A stretch of DNA of 64,000 nt from Bondarzewia mesenterica. Its lineage: Eukaryota > Basidiomycota > Agaricomycetes > Russulales > Bondarzewiaceae. Position 1 is the stretch's first letter. Every line of letters starts with the position of its first letter. Position numbers and translations under genes: made by a program. The notes below the pieces were generated by a model. That model saw only the letters and a program-made list of their open reading frames with translations, searched no databases and had not been told where the DNA came from. Where the stretch lies: NCBI GenBank assembly GCA_004802705.1, contig SGPL01000021.1, forward strand, positions 1 through 64,000, written 5' to 3'. Shown here piece after piece: positions 35,640-48,099 of the stretch.

Positions 35640-37180
35640 CATTCTGAAGATGCATAACTTCATTCTAGAAGAATATGAGACCAATATCAAGCAAGCCAAC
35701 GATGCTCATCTTGAATTTAGAAGGGTCAACTTAGTAGAAATCAAGCTTTAATTTAGCCGATGGAATAATTATAGCCTGAATGAGACCATAGTGTGTAAGC
35801 TGATAGCATGTTTCAAAATAGAGGAAATTTGATGGTGGGAATACAGCATTCCTATTATAGTGCATCAGAATTGGGTAGTGGTGAACAAGTTGGTGAAGGA
35901 CATGAACGTAAAGTAGGACATCACAATAGTTGAGTTAACGAATGCTAGTATAGATGGTGGGAAAATTAATGCTTGTGGAGGATGACATCACCTTCACACT
36001 ATGCAAATCTTGAAGGATAAGATGTGAAAAGAGGTGACAGCATTGATAAAGAAATGCGATGCTATAGAAGAGAAAGGCAAAGAAGATGACACCTTGTTGC
36101 AGTGGAAGGAGGCAAAATTGCAGGCTTATATCAACTTATCTCAATGGATGGTCAAAATCTATGATAAAGTTAAATCATTGTCCTGTTTACCCTTCACTTT
36201 CACTGACTTCAACTAAACTCAATGAAATGTGTATGGCATACCAGACTCATTCTCACATTAGAAATAGCCTTGCAGTGGGGAAATTCATTAAGGGAATTTT
36301 TGCCAAAGAATCATGACCTCATGGTCTATAAAGAGGCTCAAGAAGAGGCCCCCATAGGCAATGTCTTTAAGCTGATCGACCTCAAGGATAGTGACCAGTT
36401 TTAAGGTGTGCTCAAACAGACTCTAATTGAGCTAAAAAGAGATTTCTGTGCATTGGCTTTGGTCAAGTATGATCATACTCATAGCTTCCTTATGACTATC
36501 ACACAGCACAGGTATTTCTACATATTCCCTCTGCTTATGATGAGATGAATAATAGAACACTTGCATGGGATCCATAGTAGGGTGAGTTGAATAAATTGTT
36601 TTCCTGAAGGCTCATTTAACATTTGTTCAGATGTTGATAGGACTCATCAATGCATTGATGACTATCTTCAATGATATTATCTGCACTGGTGAGTTTGTAA
36701 GTGAGAAAGAGATCGCACTTTAGGTGTCGAAGTTGCAAAAGAAGGGGATGATGCTGAAGATGATAAGGAATGAACACAAAATGTGGCTCACTAAGTGTAA
36801 GTCATGAATGAATGTGAAACACTGTCATTATGACCTCCTCATGGCCAATTTCTTAAGTGATGTCGATGATATCTACAAAGAGGAGCTGTGACTAGAGACA
36901 CACCAGTTGAACACAATTTTACAACTAGTCAGTGAAGCAAGCATAAGGTACTGAAAGCAGGTCGTGAAGGAGTTTCAGGATCAGATGATGTAGTTCCTGA
37001 TGCTAGAGGGTTCAGAGGAAGCCATAATCACTTGCAACGGTATAGCATGGTTGCTCTTTTACTTAGCGGGTATTGCATCTGTGGGTAGCTTCATGCTACT
37101 GATAATGCAAAGCATTATCAAAGACATCCATCAAGAGCTCCACAAGATCGATAATAGGATTAAGGAGATAAGCTGACTTA
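35640..37180 (+). pseudogene. GGQHR-motif family pseudogene, copy 2, with a C-terminal membrane segment
   Basis: The translation begins FILEEYETNIKQANDAHLEF, passes IPIIVHQNWVVVNKLVKDMNV and DITIVELTNASIDGGKINACGG-stop-HHLHTMQILKDKM (GGQHRLHAMQ before mutation, about 35,960-36,030). A clean helical stretch follows (36,034-36,210: EEKGKEDDTLLQWKEAKLQ, then WMVKIYDK). After a probable intron it continues with fragments (QFKGVLKQTLIELKRDF-like). It then runs to a charged helical C-terminus with a hydrophobic IAWLLFYLAGIASVGSFMLLI segment (about 37,040-37,100) and HQELHKIDNRIKEIS at the end. Helices plus one membrane hairpin suggest a membrane-associated end domain. Function unknown. Stops: many TAG and TGA. 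Confidence 0.55.
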
Positions 37181-37250
37181 TTCCCCACACCAATGCAATA
37201 TATCTTGCACCTGACAGCATAATTTCTCCAAGGGATGGCAGCAACACGTC

Positions 37251-37435
37251 GAGCATGCCTTATCTATTTCTTTGAGGAGCAATTATCTTTAGCATGCCAC
37301 TCATTGTCTTGAGGTGATACCAAACAATATATCCCATATGAAACACATCCAATATGCTATACCTATTTCTCTAAGGGGCAATCATCTTTGTTATGCCACT
37401 CATTGTCCCAGAGTGATCACAAATAATATTTTTCA
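37251..37435 (+). repeat. Tandem duplication, 100-bp unit
   Basis: 37,251-37,350 and 37,351-37,435 share TATGC...A(C/T)CTATTTCT...GGCAATCATCTTT, and ATGCCACTCATTGTC is identical in both. Both lie just after the C-terminus of GGQHR copy 2. Confidence 0.6.
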
Positions 37436-40370
37436 CACACAATTGTTCACTCACTAATTGAATATTTTAAATAACTTTCAAAGTCACACCACACTCGTTC
37501 TACCTTCATTAGCAATACTGATCATGAATTTTGTCATAAATCTGTAAATGGATAGAGCCATACATTGATGATATGATGATGAACTCTAAGTCTTATGTAT
37601 CCAATCAGACTTTAGTTGTCCTCGAATAGCTCCAAAGAAATAGATGTTTTGATTTGTCTATGATCACAGAGGTATAGAGCCATGTTTCTCCCTATACATT
37701 CATTTTATTCTAATCTACTATTTATGACTGCTGCTACATATAGTTTTAGACTCTGCTCTTTTCCATCTGCTATCCAAGCCTTTACATCTTAGAGGCCACC
37801 CTTTTATTAATACATCTAGACATTATTGCCCTCTGGATTGCCATACAAAAATTAGTACAATTATTAATTGAAAATGTGGATCAACTAATTTGAAGTGAAT
37901 ATAATCGAGATGCACATGGGGAAGAATAAGAGGGGAGTAAAGCAATTGAAGATGAATGTAAAATAGGTACAATGCTAGATGGCTGATCAGCAAGAGTTAG
38001 ATGAGGTGATCTAGTACGTATCATATAAGAATGTGATGAAGCTTGACAGTACAAGGAGTCCATAATAGAGGAGGTCAGTGATGCCCTCCATCAAGTCATT
38101 TATGTATGTCTTTTTATTTGACTTTAAATTTAGATGATGTATCATGGGACTCACTTACAGTTGTAAAATATAGACCTCAATGCAGCACAACTATGACACA
38201 TAGTGCTGCATGATGGTGACTATGATATAAATAAGCACATCTATGAATAGCTCATTTAGCTGTTAAGCAAGGCTGATGATAAGATGATCATTACTGATAA
38301 AAGCAAGAGCAAAGCAACTATATGTATGGTCACATAATGGTCCTCTATTTTATCCCTGCTTAAATGTAACATTAATCAGGCAATTTTTTTTCAAATGTTA
38401 ATACATATTCATACAAGTGAGCCCTGTAGATATGATAGATTCTCAATAGATAAGAAATGTGATGCTACAGGCATATTAGACTTATTTCAGTTCATTTGTT
38501 AACATCCAGCAGTCTAGCAAGCCTAAATTATACAATGACTTCAATACAACTTCACAAAATTTAGTAGTTGTACTTGACAGCCCATAAAATCTCTATTGAA
38601 ATTCCTGATCCTTTAGGGATAGGTTTCAGTATATTATGTCATAACTGTAAGCTTACTGATTGACATCATACTACCCATAATAAAGCCTCTTGAATGATAA
38701 GATAAACCAGGCAAAAACCAAGTGGTGCTAAATATGCTCTATTGTCGACTTCATAAGTCTTGTGCAAATTTGATGCATTGATAAAATTAATTCTAACTGA
38801 TCTAAGTACTTACAAGTTAATAGAGAGAGAGAGAACTTACAGGTTGTCTATGACATCAGAAATACGTATTGCCCGTAAGGCCATGTCATAAGTCTTTTGG
38901 GTACTCAAAATTAATTTTTCTACTGTATTGTGTTTGCATTACTATTATGGAGGGTGTTTCATTAGATGATTGCTATTTTTAGCTAAAATACCCACTTTTT
39001 AAAACTCAACACAATTTCACAATTTTTACTTGGTGAGCTGAAGGATGATATAAAAATATGAAGTACATGTTTTTCATGTTGTGATTTAAAATGTATAACA
39101 AATTTTTTAACAGTCTCATTAAATTGTACGAACATGTACTCATTTGTTAGCAATACAAACAAAAAAAAAGAAGGAAGAGAGATGGAACTCATTCTAATCA
39201 AGTGCAATAGGCCAATAAAATTCAACTCATGTGATAACCCTGACATTCTAGAGAGAATACATACTTGGTGATCAAATATTGACAACTAAAAAAGGACAAA
39301 AGCTTACTTTTTCTAGCTGCAGATGCCATTATAAATGATATTCATTTGTGACTAGCTGTAGTATAGAAAATAGTGAGCAAAGTTAGTTTTATCGCTCGAG
39401 TGAGGATGCACAGTGAGGAGGAGATATAATGGTTGTAATAAGTTGATATAAATTAATTGATATATGCATCTTCAATATAAGTAATTTGAATACTCACAGA
39501 GGTTCACAGGACATTCATCAGTAGCTAGATATTGAAAGGTTGAGAAAGCTGTCAAGTAGCAAGTCAATGAACCCACCATCGACATCCATATCGTCAATAG
39601 AACTTGTGATTGAAATAAAGTGAAAATGTGATATGATAAAAATAGGTGTGGCATACTGGGCTCATTATGAGAGATCAGTGTAATTTAACACAAGTCAGCT
39701 ATGCTAGTCCCATTGCACAATAAGGACTAGGTCAGACTGAGAAACTAATACTCTAATAGGGCAATAACTCTGCTATGAAGGATCATTGAGTGATAAAATC
39801 TGACTTATTTGTAGGGCTCAGATCACCATAGAATAGAGCCTTTGTGAGACATATTACTAGGTTTTCTATCGCCTGGTCCTCATCAAGCATCACAATACCA
39901 ATAGGAAGAGTGTTAGCCTCTGCATCTGCCCTATTTATGATAATACTTTAGACAGCCTAGAGGCCTTAAAAAGAACATGCTCACCACTATCACTGATTTT
40001 ATTCTCAGATGTTTCATGACCTACCTCCATCTAGTCTAGAGTGGAGACACCAACTCCATCCATCATCGACTAATCAGATGCATTTAAAAAAATTAAGATG
40101 CCTACTCACCTATTAGCAATTAATCGCTAGGCATGAGAGGGATATTGTCTCTAGCTATGTCCTTGTCTTTAATCCTTAATATCAATAGAGAGGTAGATGT
40201 AAGTCAGGGTGCCTTTACACATGAAGACATAGAGCATTGAGTGGTAGTAGATAGTGATGTTGAAGGATATGTCTTAGTCATACTTCCTGTGATACCGAGT
40301 GTGAGCTGCATTCAAGTTTAGAGCCTAAATAGAATTAAATTAAAATCAAAATAACTACTAGAATAACTGA
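37436..40370. other. AT-rich region without a supported gene
   Basis: Frames at 37,881-38,063, 38,983-39,285 and 39,472-39,654 (minus) are isolated, hydrophobic and without motifs. A (GA)n run lies at about 38,822. I see nothing else. Confidence 0.4.
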
Positions 40371-40379
40371 GCACTTACT

Positions 40380-42390
40380 TGAACCAGGTCATGCAGTGTC
40401 TTTGAGGTATTGCTCATAATTTTTTGGTCCTCTCCTTTTATGAACTAGTCTACTATAAATAAGTGCCTGGACTCAAGTGACTTTAAGATTTTTTAGATCT
40501 CTCGATGATCCTTTGCTGAGTCTGTGACCTCTGCTAGTGCCTTTAGTACATTTATCTTATTTTGCCTTGGTAAATCCTCCCACTTTAGTTGTGTGTCCAA
40601 GATGGCCTCAATAAAAGATTCATCTCAGAGGTGGACCACATCCTCAATGATACACATCTTAGCATCCAGTAGGCAAGTCTTGTGCATAAAATTCTTTATC
40701 ATATTATGCACTTCATAAAATGCATAATAATCATGAATGATTAGGCAGTGAAGAGTGAAATTATGTGCTGCTTAGTACCCAATAGCAGTAGGAATGCACT
40801 TTATAGCTAAGGACAAGCTCATGCACAAGAGTGAATACACTGAGTTCTACAGCATGGCCATTATGCCATACAAGGTGAAATCAAAAAGTGGATGCACCTC
40901 CCCGTGATGCTTTATAAGCAGTAATCACTATATTAACAGAGTCAGCAGGGGACCCAAACAAATCTCAAAGGTTAGCCAAATAAAGGTTGAAATTAGAAGG
41001 CATGTCTCAGTTTTGGATGAAGGCTTGATGCCCTGAGTTATAAATAAAACTGGTGGTTAGCACTAGTGTTCCTACCTGAAATACTAACTCCATGATCATA
41101 GAATACCTCTAGCAGAATAACTCCATCTAGAACTAAGGTGATAATAAGTCCATTAAACTCTTAGTGTAAAATGTCCTACACATCTTTGAGACATTGAATG
41201 GCACCTCTCTTCGTAATCCCCTATATTAAAGGTGCTTCTTTGTCATGCCAGGATAGTTTCAAAACTGATGTGCTTCTATCTCAATGTTGACATCAGGCTT
41301 AATCTAATGACATATCTGTTTAAGATGTGATGGTCATAATTGTGTCAACAAGGAATGAGTTTGGCATGCTGAACATGTTGTAAAGTGTTGGATAAAATGC
41401 TTTAATGTGTCAGACCCATTTGTAATATATAAAACATATACCTCTTTGATGGTAGGTAACATCTTATTCAACTTGCTAATGATGCTTTAGATCATGGAGG
41501 CAGTGAGAAGAGGGTACATGTGGGTGGAAATAACAAAGATATATTGTGTGTATAAGTATGTGTTTTTTTATCACTACAGCTGCCCATCTATGGTGCATCA
41601 AGAGTGTAGCAAGTTTCATCTAAATGTCAGTGGCATATCCTTTAAAGTATAACAGGTCTTCCTCACTATAAATAGCCATCAACTTTAAAGCATGCTCATA
41701 AATGTTCTTGAAGATAGTGTCTAGCTCCTCCATGATGTTGTTAGTCAAGAGATCTAGTTGCAGTGTTTCTGAGACTAATATTATATCCCCCCTCTGAACT
41801 AGATCATGCAACCTCATGTTCTGTTCCTCTAAGAGGAATGCAAACCATGCTTGTGATGTCAGACTCTCTACTTCTAATACCTCTTCTGCTGTCAAAAAAG
41901 GCCCAGTATAAATGATGGCCTCCAATCATAAAATTAAGTGAGTGTGATGGCCATAAACATCTAAAAATAGGATCAGTGATATAAAATAAACAAAAAGGCA
42001 TGATTTACTGGGCCCCACACACCATGCAGGTATGCATTAAACCACTGAATATTGAAGATGAGGAGTGTGAGGAAGTATAGAAATCTATATATCTCATAGT
42101 TTTTTCTAGATGTAGCCTGTCAAATTTGAGTAAAAGATGTGTGGGCAAAACTATGTAATTATAATGGACATAAAAGCTACCAATTTCTTTATAGATGTAA
42201 AGATGTTTGACAACTGTCTAGTAGCATAATGATATGAGGGATAAACCTCGTGATGTCACATGCAGAAGCAGTGAGAAGGCTATACATAGATGGGAAAAAC
42301 AACTTAAAGGTGTCAAGTGAGTGCTTCAGTGCCTAGACTTAACTCAGGTCTTCCTTCTTTTCTGAAGAAGCTTAGTTGTTTATTTTTAAG
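40380..42390 (-). pseudogene. GGQHR-family pseudogene, copy 3 (C-terminal part)
   Basis: At the N-terminal end (about 42,100-42,005, complement), YRFLYFLTLLIFNIQWFNAYLHGVWGPVNHA matches copy 1 over the same stretch, and AIIYTGPFLTAEEVLEVESL (about 41,925) matches copy 1's NIVHSRPFLTKEKIIEVGHL. An open 101-codon stretch follows (41,925-41,620). The translation then runs with stops through MFSMPNSFLVDTIMTIT and HGVSISG to CIIEDVVHLRDESFIEAILD, DLPRQNKINVLKALAEVTDS and an ending helix near 40,380. The half carrying GGQHR is missing. Homology stops near 42,390, where an LTR-like block begins, so an insertion probably cut the gene. Confidence 0.5.
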
Positions 42391-42397
42391 GGAGATT

Positions 42398-43700
42398 GTT
42401 ATATTTATTCTGTCGATCTTGAATTGAACAAGAATATGGGGTGAGCGAGTGTTATGTATCTATAAAAGGTTTTATTTGTATAAGATCTAAAAGCAGATTA
42501 GTAATCAGAGTCTAGTTCATGAGTGCTGACTTGACTGGAATAAGTCTCATTGAATGACCGAGAATTAAAACAAATGCTGAAGATAAAAATAAATGTGCGA
42601 TAATTGTCTTAAGTTAACTGACACAGTTGAACCTAATACCGAAGAAGACTTGGACTTAGACTTGCTAATAAATTCTTGGAAGGATTCCTGAAACCTAGCA
42701 GGTCAGTACTAAATTTCAAAAGAGAAATACTTATGCACAATCAGGATAGCAACAGTTCCTCCTATCTTAGGACTAGAACTTTGCTTCTGATTAAACTTGG
42801 ACTGGACTTGGATAGAGATGAAGATGTATAAGTACTTTGTTACAAGACTTTTCTTGTTCAAAGCTTATTAGCTTGAGGATGATTAGAATGTCAACAAGAT
42901 GAGGCTGGACTTCTGAGCATAACATTTAAGCTGTGATTGATGATTGAGATAATAGTCAGTAGTACAACTTACTAGTATACACAATACTAGCTTTATTATA
43001 TTACTATCTTAGAAATGTAAGTAAAGTCAAAGTACAAGGCTTTGAGTTACTGGAACAACTTTAGGGATAATGATTAGTAGGGTCAGTTGAGAGTTAGTTA
43101 CCAAAGTACAGAAAGTGGATGAGTGATTGGAATAATTCAATTTCTAAGTTAATTCAATCCTGAACCTGCTCCATCCCTCCTCCTTTTATACCTTTCTGAC
43201 AAGGCTGTGCAAAAGTTCTAGGAGAAGCCTAGAGAATTTTAGCTAAGGCCAGAAAAAGGCTAAGTAAAACTCGAATATTCTAATTAAGGGACCAGAATAA
43301 TCTTAGCTAAAGCCAGAAAACTCCAGCTGATTCCAGGGATGAAGTTTTGAATGTTCTAAATGATGATAAAGGCTGTGCAATTATTAGTTTAGTCTAAACT
43401 AGTCCTAATCTCCATGCTAAGCTAGGTAAGGCTGGGTGCAAAATTTGAAAATATGCAATAGGCCTGTGCAGAGAGGCTGCGTTAATTCTAGGCCATGCAT
43501 GCATTGCCTCAAGGAATGCAAGGCTGTACAGTCTCAAGGTTTATAGGACAGGTCTATGGTCCTTGTCAGAGTCATAGTTTTATCCATGGGATTTGTCCTA
43601 GTTTTTCAGTCCATAATTTCCTAGAATGGGCTTGATAACCTAAATTTTCTTGTATAGACTTGTGTTCCTTACTAAAAAATTCGAAAAAATAAGGAAAAAT
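42398..43700 (-). repeat. LTR-like block interrupting GGQHR copy 3
   Basis: The left edge reads AAGGGAGAT then TGTTATATTTATTCTG. The complement strand carries TATAAAAGGAGGAGGG (43,181-43,190), the same box-plus-purine design as the insertion at 21,051. About 800 bp follow to the edge ATATAACA. The purine tract outside TGTT could instead be the primer tract of a plus-strand element. The right end is not located (43,470-43,700), and no target duplication was found. Confidence 0.35.
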
Positions 43701-46700
43701 ACAATTCAAAATGTCTTTATGTCCCTTGCTTATATCCATCAAGGATATATTTTGACAAGGTACTTAGTAGATGGAGTTATGGTGCATAGCTTTGTTTTTT
43801 TGGAGTATAGAGCACCTTTTAGCTAGTTTTCTGATTTTTTGAGTTATTTTTGCATTGTATCCCTGTTTGTTCAAAATTCCATTGTTATTGCTTCTTGTGA
43901 GTATAAAATGGTCAACCAAAACTTAAAAACCAAGGTAATAAGGTGCACCAAGTAGAACAAGTTTGAGCAACAGTATATGTGAGTAGAAGGGGGGGAGAAC
44001 GTATCAAACATGTGATAAAAAAAGGCAGTAACAAGTCAAAGTAATGTAAGTCCAAAGGGGTTCAGCCAATCAACAGAATACTCACACGCTACTTATTAAT
44101 GATATCATTAATAATGATGATGCGAGCAGGAGCTAGTTGATTGTCCTAATGAAGACTGTTATTCAGTCTTATCAGTCAATCAGCTAGTTTTGGACTTATC
44201 GCTACTCAAACTTTCCTTATCCTCCTCTATGATCTTGCACTGGTATACCTGCTAAACCTTTGCATGGATCACACTCGAGTGAACACCAAAGTAGGTAGTG
44301 AAGAGAAGAGAGGGTATGACTTGATGGAAGAGGTGTGCGAGCCAGTTGATTCTAAGAGATAATGTGTGGGGATCCAGAGGAAGCTAGAGCCTTGTGCGAT
44401 GTTGATAAGAAAGAGGCTATAATGACCATCACAAAAGAGAAACTTAATAACTGTGATAGGAGTTGATGAAGATGATCCACATTGGATGAGAAAGGAAGAG
44501 TTAGGGAGGATTGAAAAAGATGCATCATTAATGAACTATAAGAGAATTAGTCGAGGGACAGGTTGAACTGCGATGGCAAGAGGGGATAAAGAAAGAAGAC
44601 AAATAGCTTGAGTAGATTTAGTTGACCAGCATGAAGGTGGCTTCACCACAGAAGGAGCAGGAGTGCATGAGGGTATATTATGAATAAGCGTAGAGAAAGG
44701 AGGAGTGGGTGGAGGCAAGTAGGTGGGTGTGGGTGCAGGTAGAGTAAGAAGGATGAACATGAGAGAGAATGAGGAGATAATGCCTAAAGTGAGTCTCATC
44801 TTTATGTGTATCCCTTCAGGCACTGACTTGCTCACCCTTTCAGTGATTAACTTTACTGCTTACTTCCAGTTGCTATTTTCATCAGCTTCTTCAGTAAATT
44901 CTAGCTTCTCTTCTTGCTTGATCATATATAATTCGTTCAATTGCCATCCTTGTTGTTCATTTGAAAATTGCCTTCAAAATCTTTTGTGTGGTCATGGTGC
45001 CTGCATTTTGGATATGATCTATCTTGTATAGACTTTGCATAATTTAGCCACTATGACAACATTTTAGTTCTGAATAATTTATGAGCATAATAGCAATTTT
45101 CTTTAATGGCCAGGATTTTGAGATTTTATTCTTGAGGTAAAATGACCTTGTGAAGCATGGCCTCAAGGCCTTGCACCTTTTTGTCTATCATAGTTTAGCT
45201 TAACTTGCTATCTCTTGCTCTAGCATGAAGGGCTGCTTGAAGTGTCACATAGAACTCTCACTCTTCTGCTGTGCACATCTAATCTTATGATAGTGCTAAA
45301 TCTTTGCTCTGCTTTCTGAGAGTGATCCAATGTTTATATGATACATATTTTAAAAGAGTGCCTCATTGTCCTTCTATAAGGAGAGGGCTCAGGACAAAGT
45401 AGATTAAGCACTCATCCATAGAGGAGGAGTAAGGTCAAGTGTGTCTGATGCATTCAAGCCAGTGCACAGCGTATCTTCAAGATCATCTATGGTGATCACA
45501 TCATCACTAGCTCAAAAAATTAGCTGGAAAAGGAAGACAATGAGATGCATTGAGATGCACACATTAAAACCAAAACTATTCCACTCTTCATACTTATCGT
45601 CTGCCTCACAGGCAGAATCTGTATCTGCATCCATGTTGTCATTCAGTGAGCGAGCTGACTTCAGCGTCCTTCCCTCATCATCAGAACTTAAATCTCGCTG
45701 TCTTCTGTTATTCAAAAATTACTAAGATCACATGAATAGAAAATCACCACAGAACTGACTTCATTTCTATAGACACCAAGGAAGGTTCTCCCCCATTTTT
45801 GAATTCAGATGGCTTAGAAGACTAGTCATAAGTAATACATAAATAAATCTGTGCTACAACGTACAATGTGGTCTTCCGCTGATGAGTCCTGCAATCAAAA
45901 GTCATAAATGAGAGCAAGCAGTCAAATAAAAAATGAGACATACTCCTTTATCTCAGGTGAGGGCCTGTAGAATTTAGATAAAGTTCAATCAGAACACAGA
46001 GAATTACTTCAAAAAAACTCACAATAAACTCAAGCTTCCTTGGTCATCAACCGTGGGGTCTGTCACATTCCAACCTGGCTGCCTTCACCGTGGACAAAAT
46101 GATAGTGAATATGCCACTCGTTAAATGTCCTAGGGTTATTAACATACCATTGAGTTGAGAAGACAATTTGCATTTTGCACTTGGAGAAAAAAAAAGTAAG
46201 ATACAAAGAAAAACTGAAGATAGCAACTATCTGATCATGAAGCACCCACTTTCGAGCTATTCTTGCACTTTTTTTGGTGGCATGATACATGCAAAAAACA
46301 CAGCAGAATGATGTCCTTAAAAATAGATTTCTGAGTAGACGGAGACTGCAGAGACCACACTATATTGCAACAAATTTAAAAGCAAACCAAAAAAACCTAG
46401 ACACAGCCAAACATCTTGAATTTTTGTACTAATGACATAAAAAGTTGTCATAATTGCTAAGTGATATAGCAATGACCACAGCAAAAGACTGGAGTTGCCT
46501 AAATGATAGATAAATGACATTTCAGCATATCCATCTGGGAGAAAAAATACCCAACGCTGACTGCATGTAACTTGATGTAACACGAGTCCTAAATAGAATG
46601 AGACATGCCATCACAGTTTCATAGAAGTGTAGTTCCTCAGAGGATAGCAGTAAATATTAATCATTGAGTCATTTGGAATGCCTGGAATCTCGCTAATACA

Positions 46701-47320
46701 AAGCATGGTGGTACCTAGAATGGAGGGAAAGGTGATACTCATTGTGCAATAATTCTGTGAAGTTAACGATAACATAAAAAAAGATGAGAAAAAAATGAAC
46801 ACACCGTGGTTCAATTAACTGATCATCCTCACTACCTTCTCATATCTTCTGACAGAACTTGTCTCCACAAATATCGGACGATCACACATGGTAAGCTAAC
46901 TGGTGAAAATTTATAAGTAAAACACACTCACATTACTGGGCGATGGTGCAGGGGGACAGAGACTGTGCTCAGGCAAAGCATCCTTACTCAGAAGGCCAAC
47001 TTGGAGAAAGCGAACAGCATAAACAGCAAATTTCTTCTTGCACAGAAGCCAAATGTAAGCTGGCCCACTATGAAATGGCATGTGAGTGAACACTAATTGC
47101 AATCTATCTTCTGAATAGGATTGAAGGTTTTTGGAATATACATACTTGTGTGGAGTCAGCAGCCAATGCCATTAACTGATGTACAAGGACCACCCATCAG
47201 ACATAATGATCTTCTAAATCCAAGGATATCTCTTCGATTATCTCTTACCACCTGTGGTTCAGAAAACTCAGTGCATCAGATGAACACTATATAATTATTC
47301 CACTTACAGAACATTCTTAT
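43700..47320. other. Region without a well-supported gene
   Basis: A fairly clean minus stretch at 45,512-45,715 (RRQRDLSSDDEGRTLKSARSL, then acidic Ser/Asp-rich) joins upstream codons reading ASDDVITIDDLEDTLC. It could be the disordered end of a lost gene. The proline-rich hydrophobic frame at 44,536-44,835 and the frames at 46,063-46,814 show no motif. The rest is AT-rich. Confidence 0.35.
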
Positions 47321-47329
47321 GATTTGAAG

Positions 47330-48095
47330 ACTGGATGTGCATGCCAGTTGGACATCACAAGAAGTCATTTTGGTCAGTCCCAGAGTTGAAGAATTTATAG
47401 ACCAGGTGAATGCTACTCTTGGAATTTCAAAAACAATGAGCGTGACATTGAGCACAAGATCATTAATTCCATGAAAACCATGCCTATTGAATGGCAATGC
47501 CTTACTCACATTCCAGAATCGATACTTTACCTCACCTATATCAGGTATCAAAGCAGACACCTGCATCATCCCAGAAAGCATTGATCCATACAGAATTCTC
47601 ACAAATGCCCAGATTGCTGGCAATTACATGACAGATAACATCATTGACTATTATGAGCAGTCGATCGATGTGGATTCATCGGAAAGGTACGACAGACATA
47701 CCTTCCTCCCTGAGCGATACTTATTGTCTGCCATCAAAGTTATGCGGTCGTCTCTCCTGAAGTTTTCCGAAGAGGCCAACTTGTCAAAATTGGAGCGACC
47801 TTCTATGCATATCCTAGAGCTAGGGGGAAATTCAATTTTGTCAGCTGCCTCCACTCGATCTGCATTCTCGACAGACAATTCGAAGAGGTGAGTATAGAAA
47901 ACACACACATCTTTCTGATCAGTAGACTAATAGAAGATCCCTCACTAGAAACCATTTTCTTCTGATGTTCGCAGTGTCCTGAAATCAATGAAGAGGAAAA
48001 GTGAGTACAATATACAGAAGGAATGTACATTCAAGCAATTAGAAAAGATGAGAGTGGCAAGTGGATCGGCGGAACCTGAGAGAGATTCACACGAG
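47330..48095 (+). pseudogene. Pseudogene of an uncharacterised family, read in a frame full of stops
   Basis: From 47,351 (frame 2) the translation reads DITRSHFGQSQS, then RDIEHKIINSMKTMPIEWQ. After several stops it reads LIVCHQSYAVVSPEVFRRGQLVKIGATFYAYPRARGKFNFVSCLHSICILDRQFEE, ending at a GTGAGT donor at 47,888. The last part (hydrophobic strands alternating with Gly/Lys turns) looks like a conserved beta-rich domain that recurs in repeat-associated basidiomycete proteins; I have no name for it. A 3' exon after an acceptor near 47,975 reads LKSMKRKSEYNIQKECTFKQ and ends near 48,095 with a Ser/Glu tail. The longer, unbroken frame at 47,487-47,891 covers the same DNA but is judged a shadow. 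Confidence 0.45.
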
Positions 48096-48099
48096 TAGC

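Noticed and set aside
44536..44835. Proline-rich, hydrophobic 99-codon minus frame as a membrane protein
   Set aside because: Low-complexity translation of a G/A-rich strand (GTGGGTGTGGGTGCAGG), with no neighbours or motif to support it.
47276..47623. 115-codon minus-strand open frame
   Set aside because: It is complementary to the domain-like plus-strand translation at 47,330-47,890, and its residues show no pattern.
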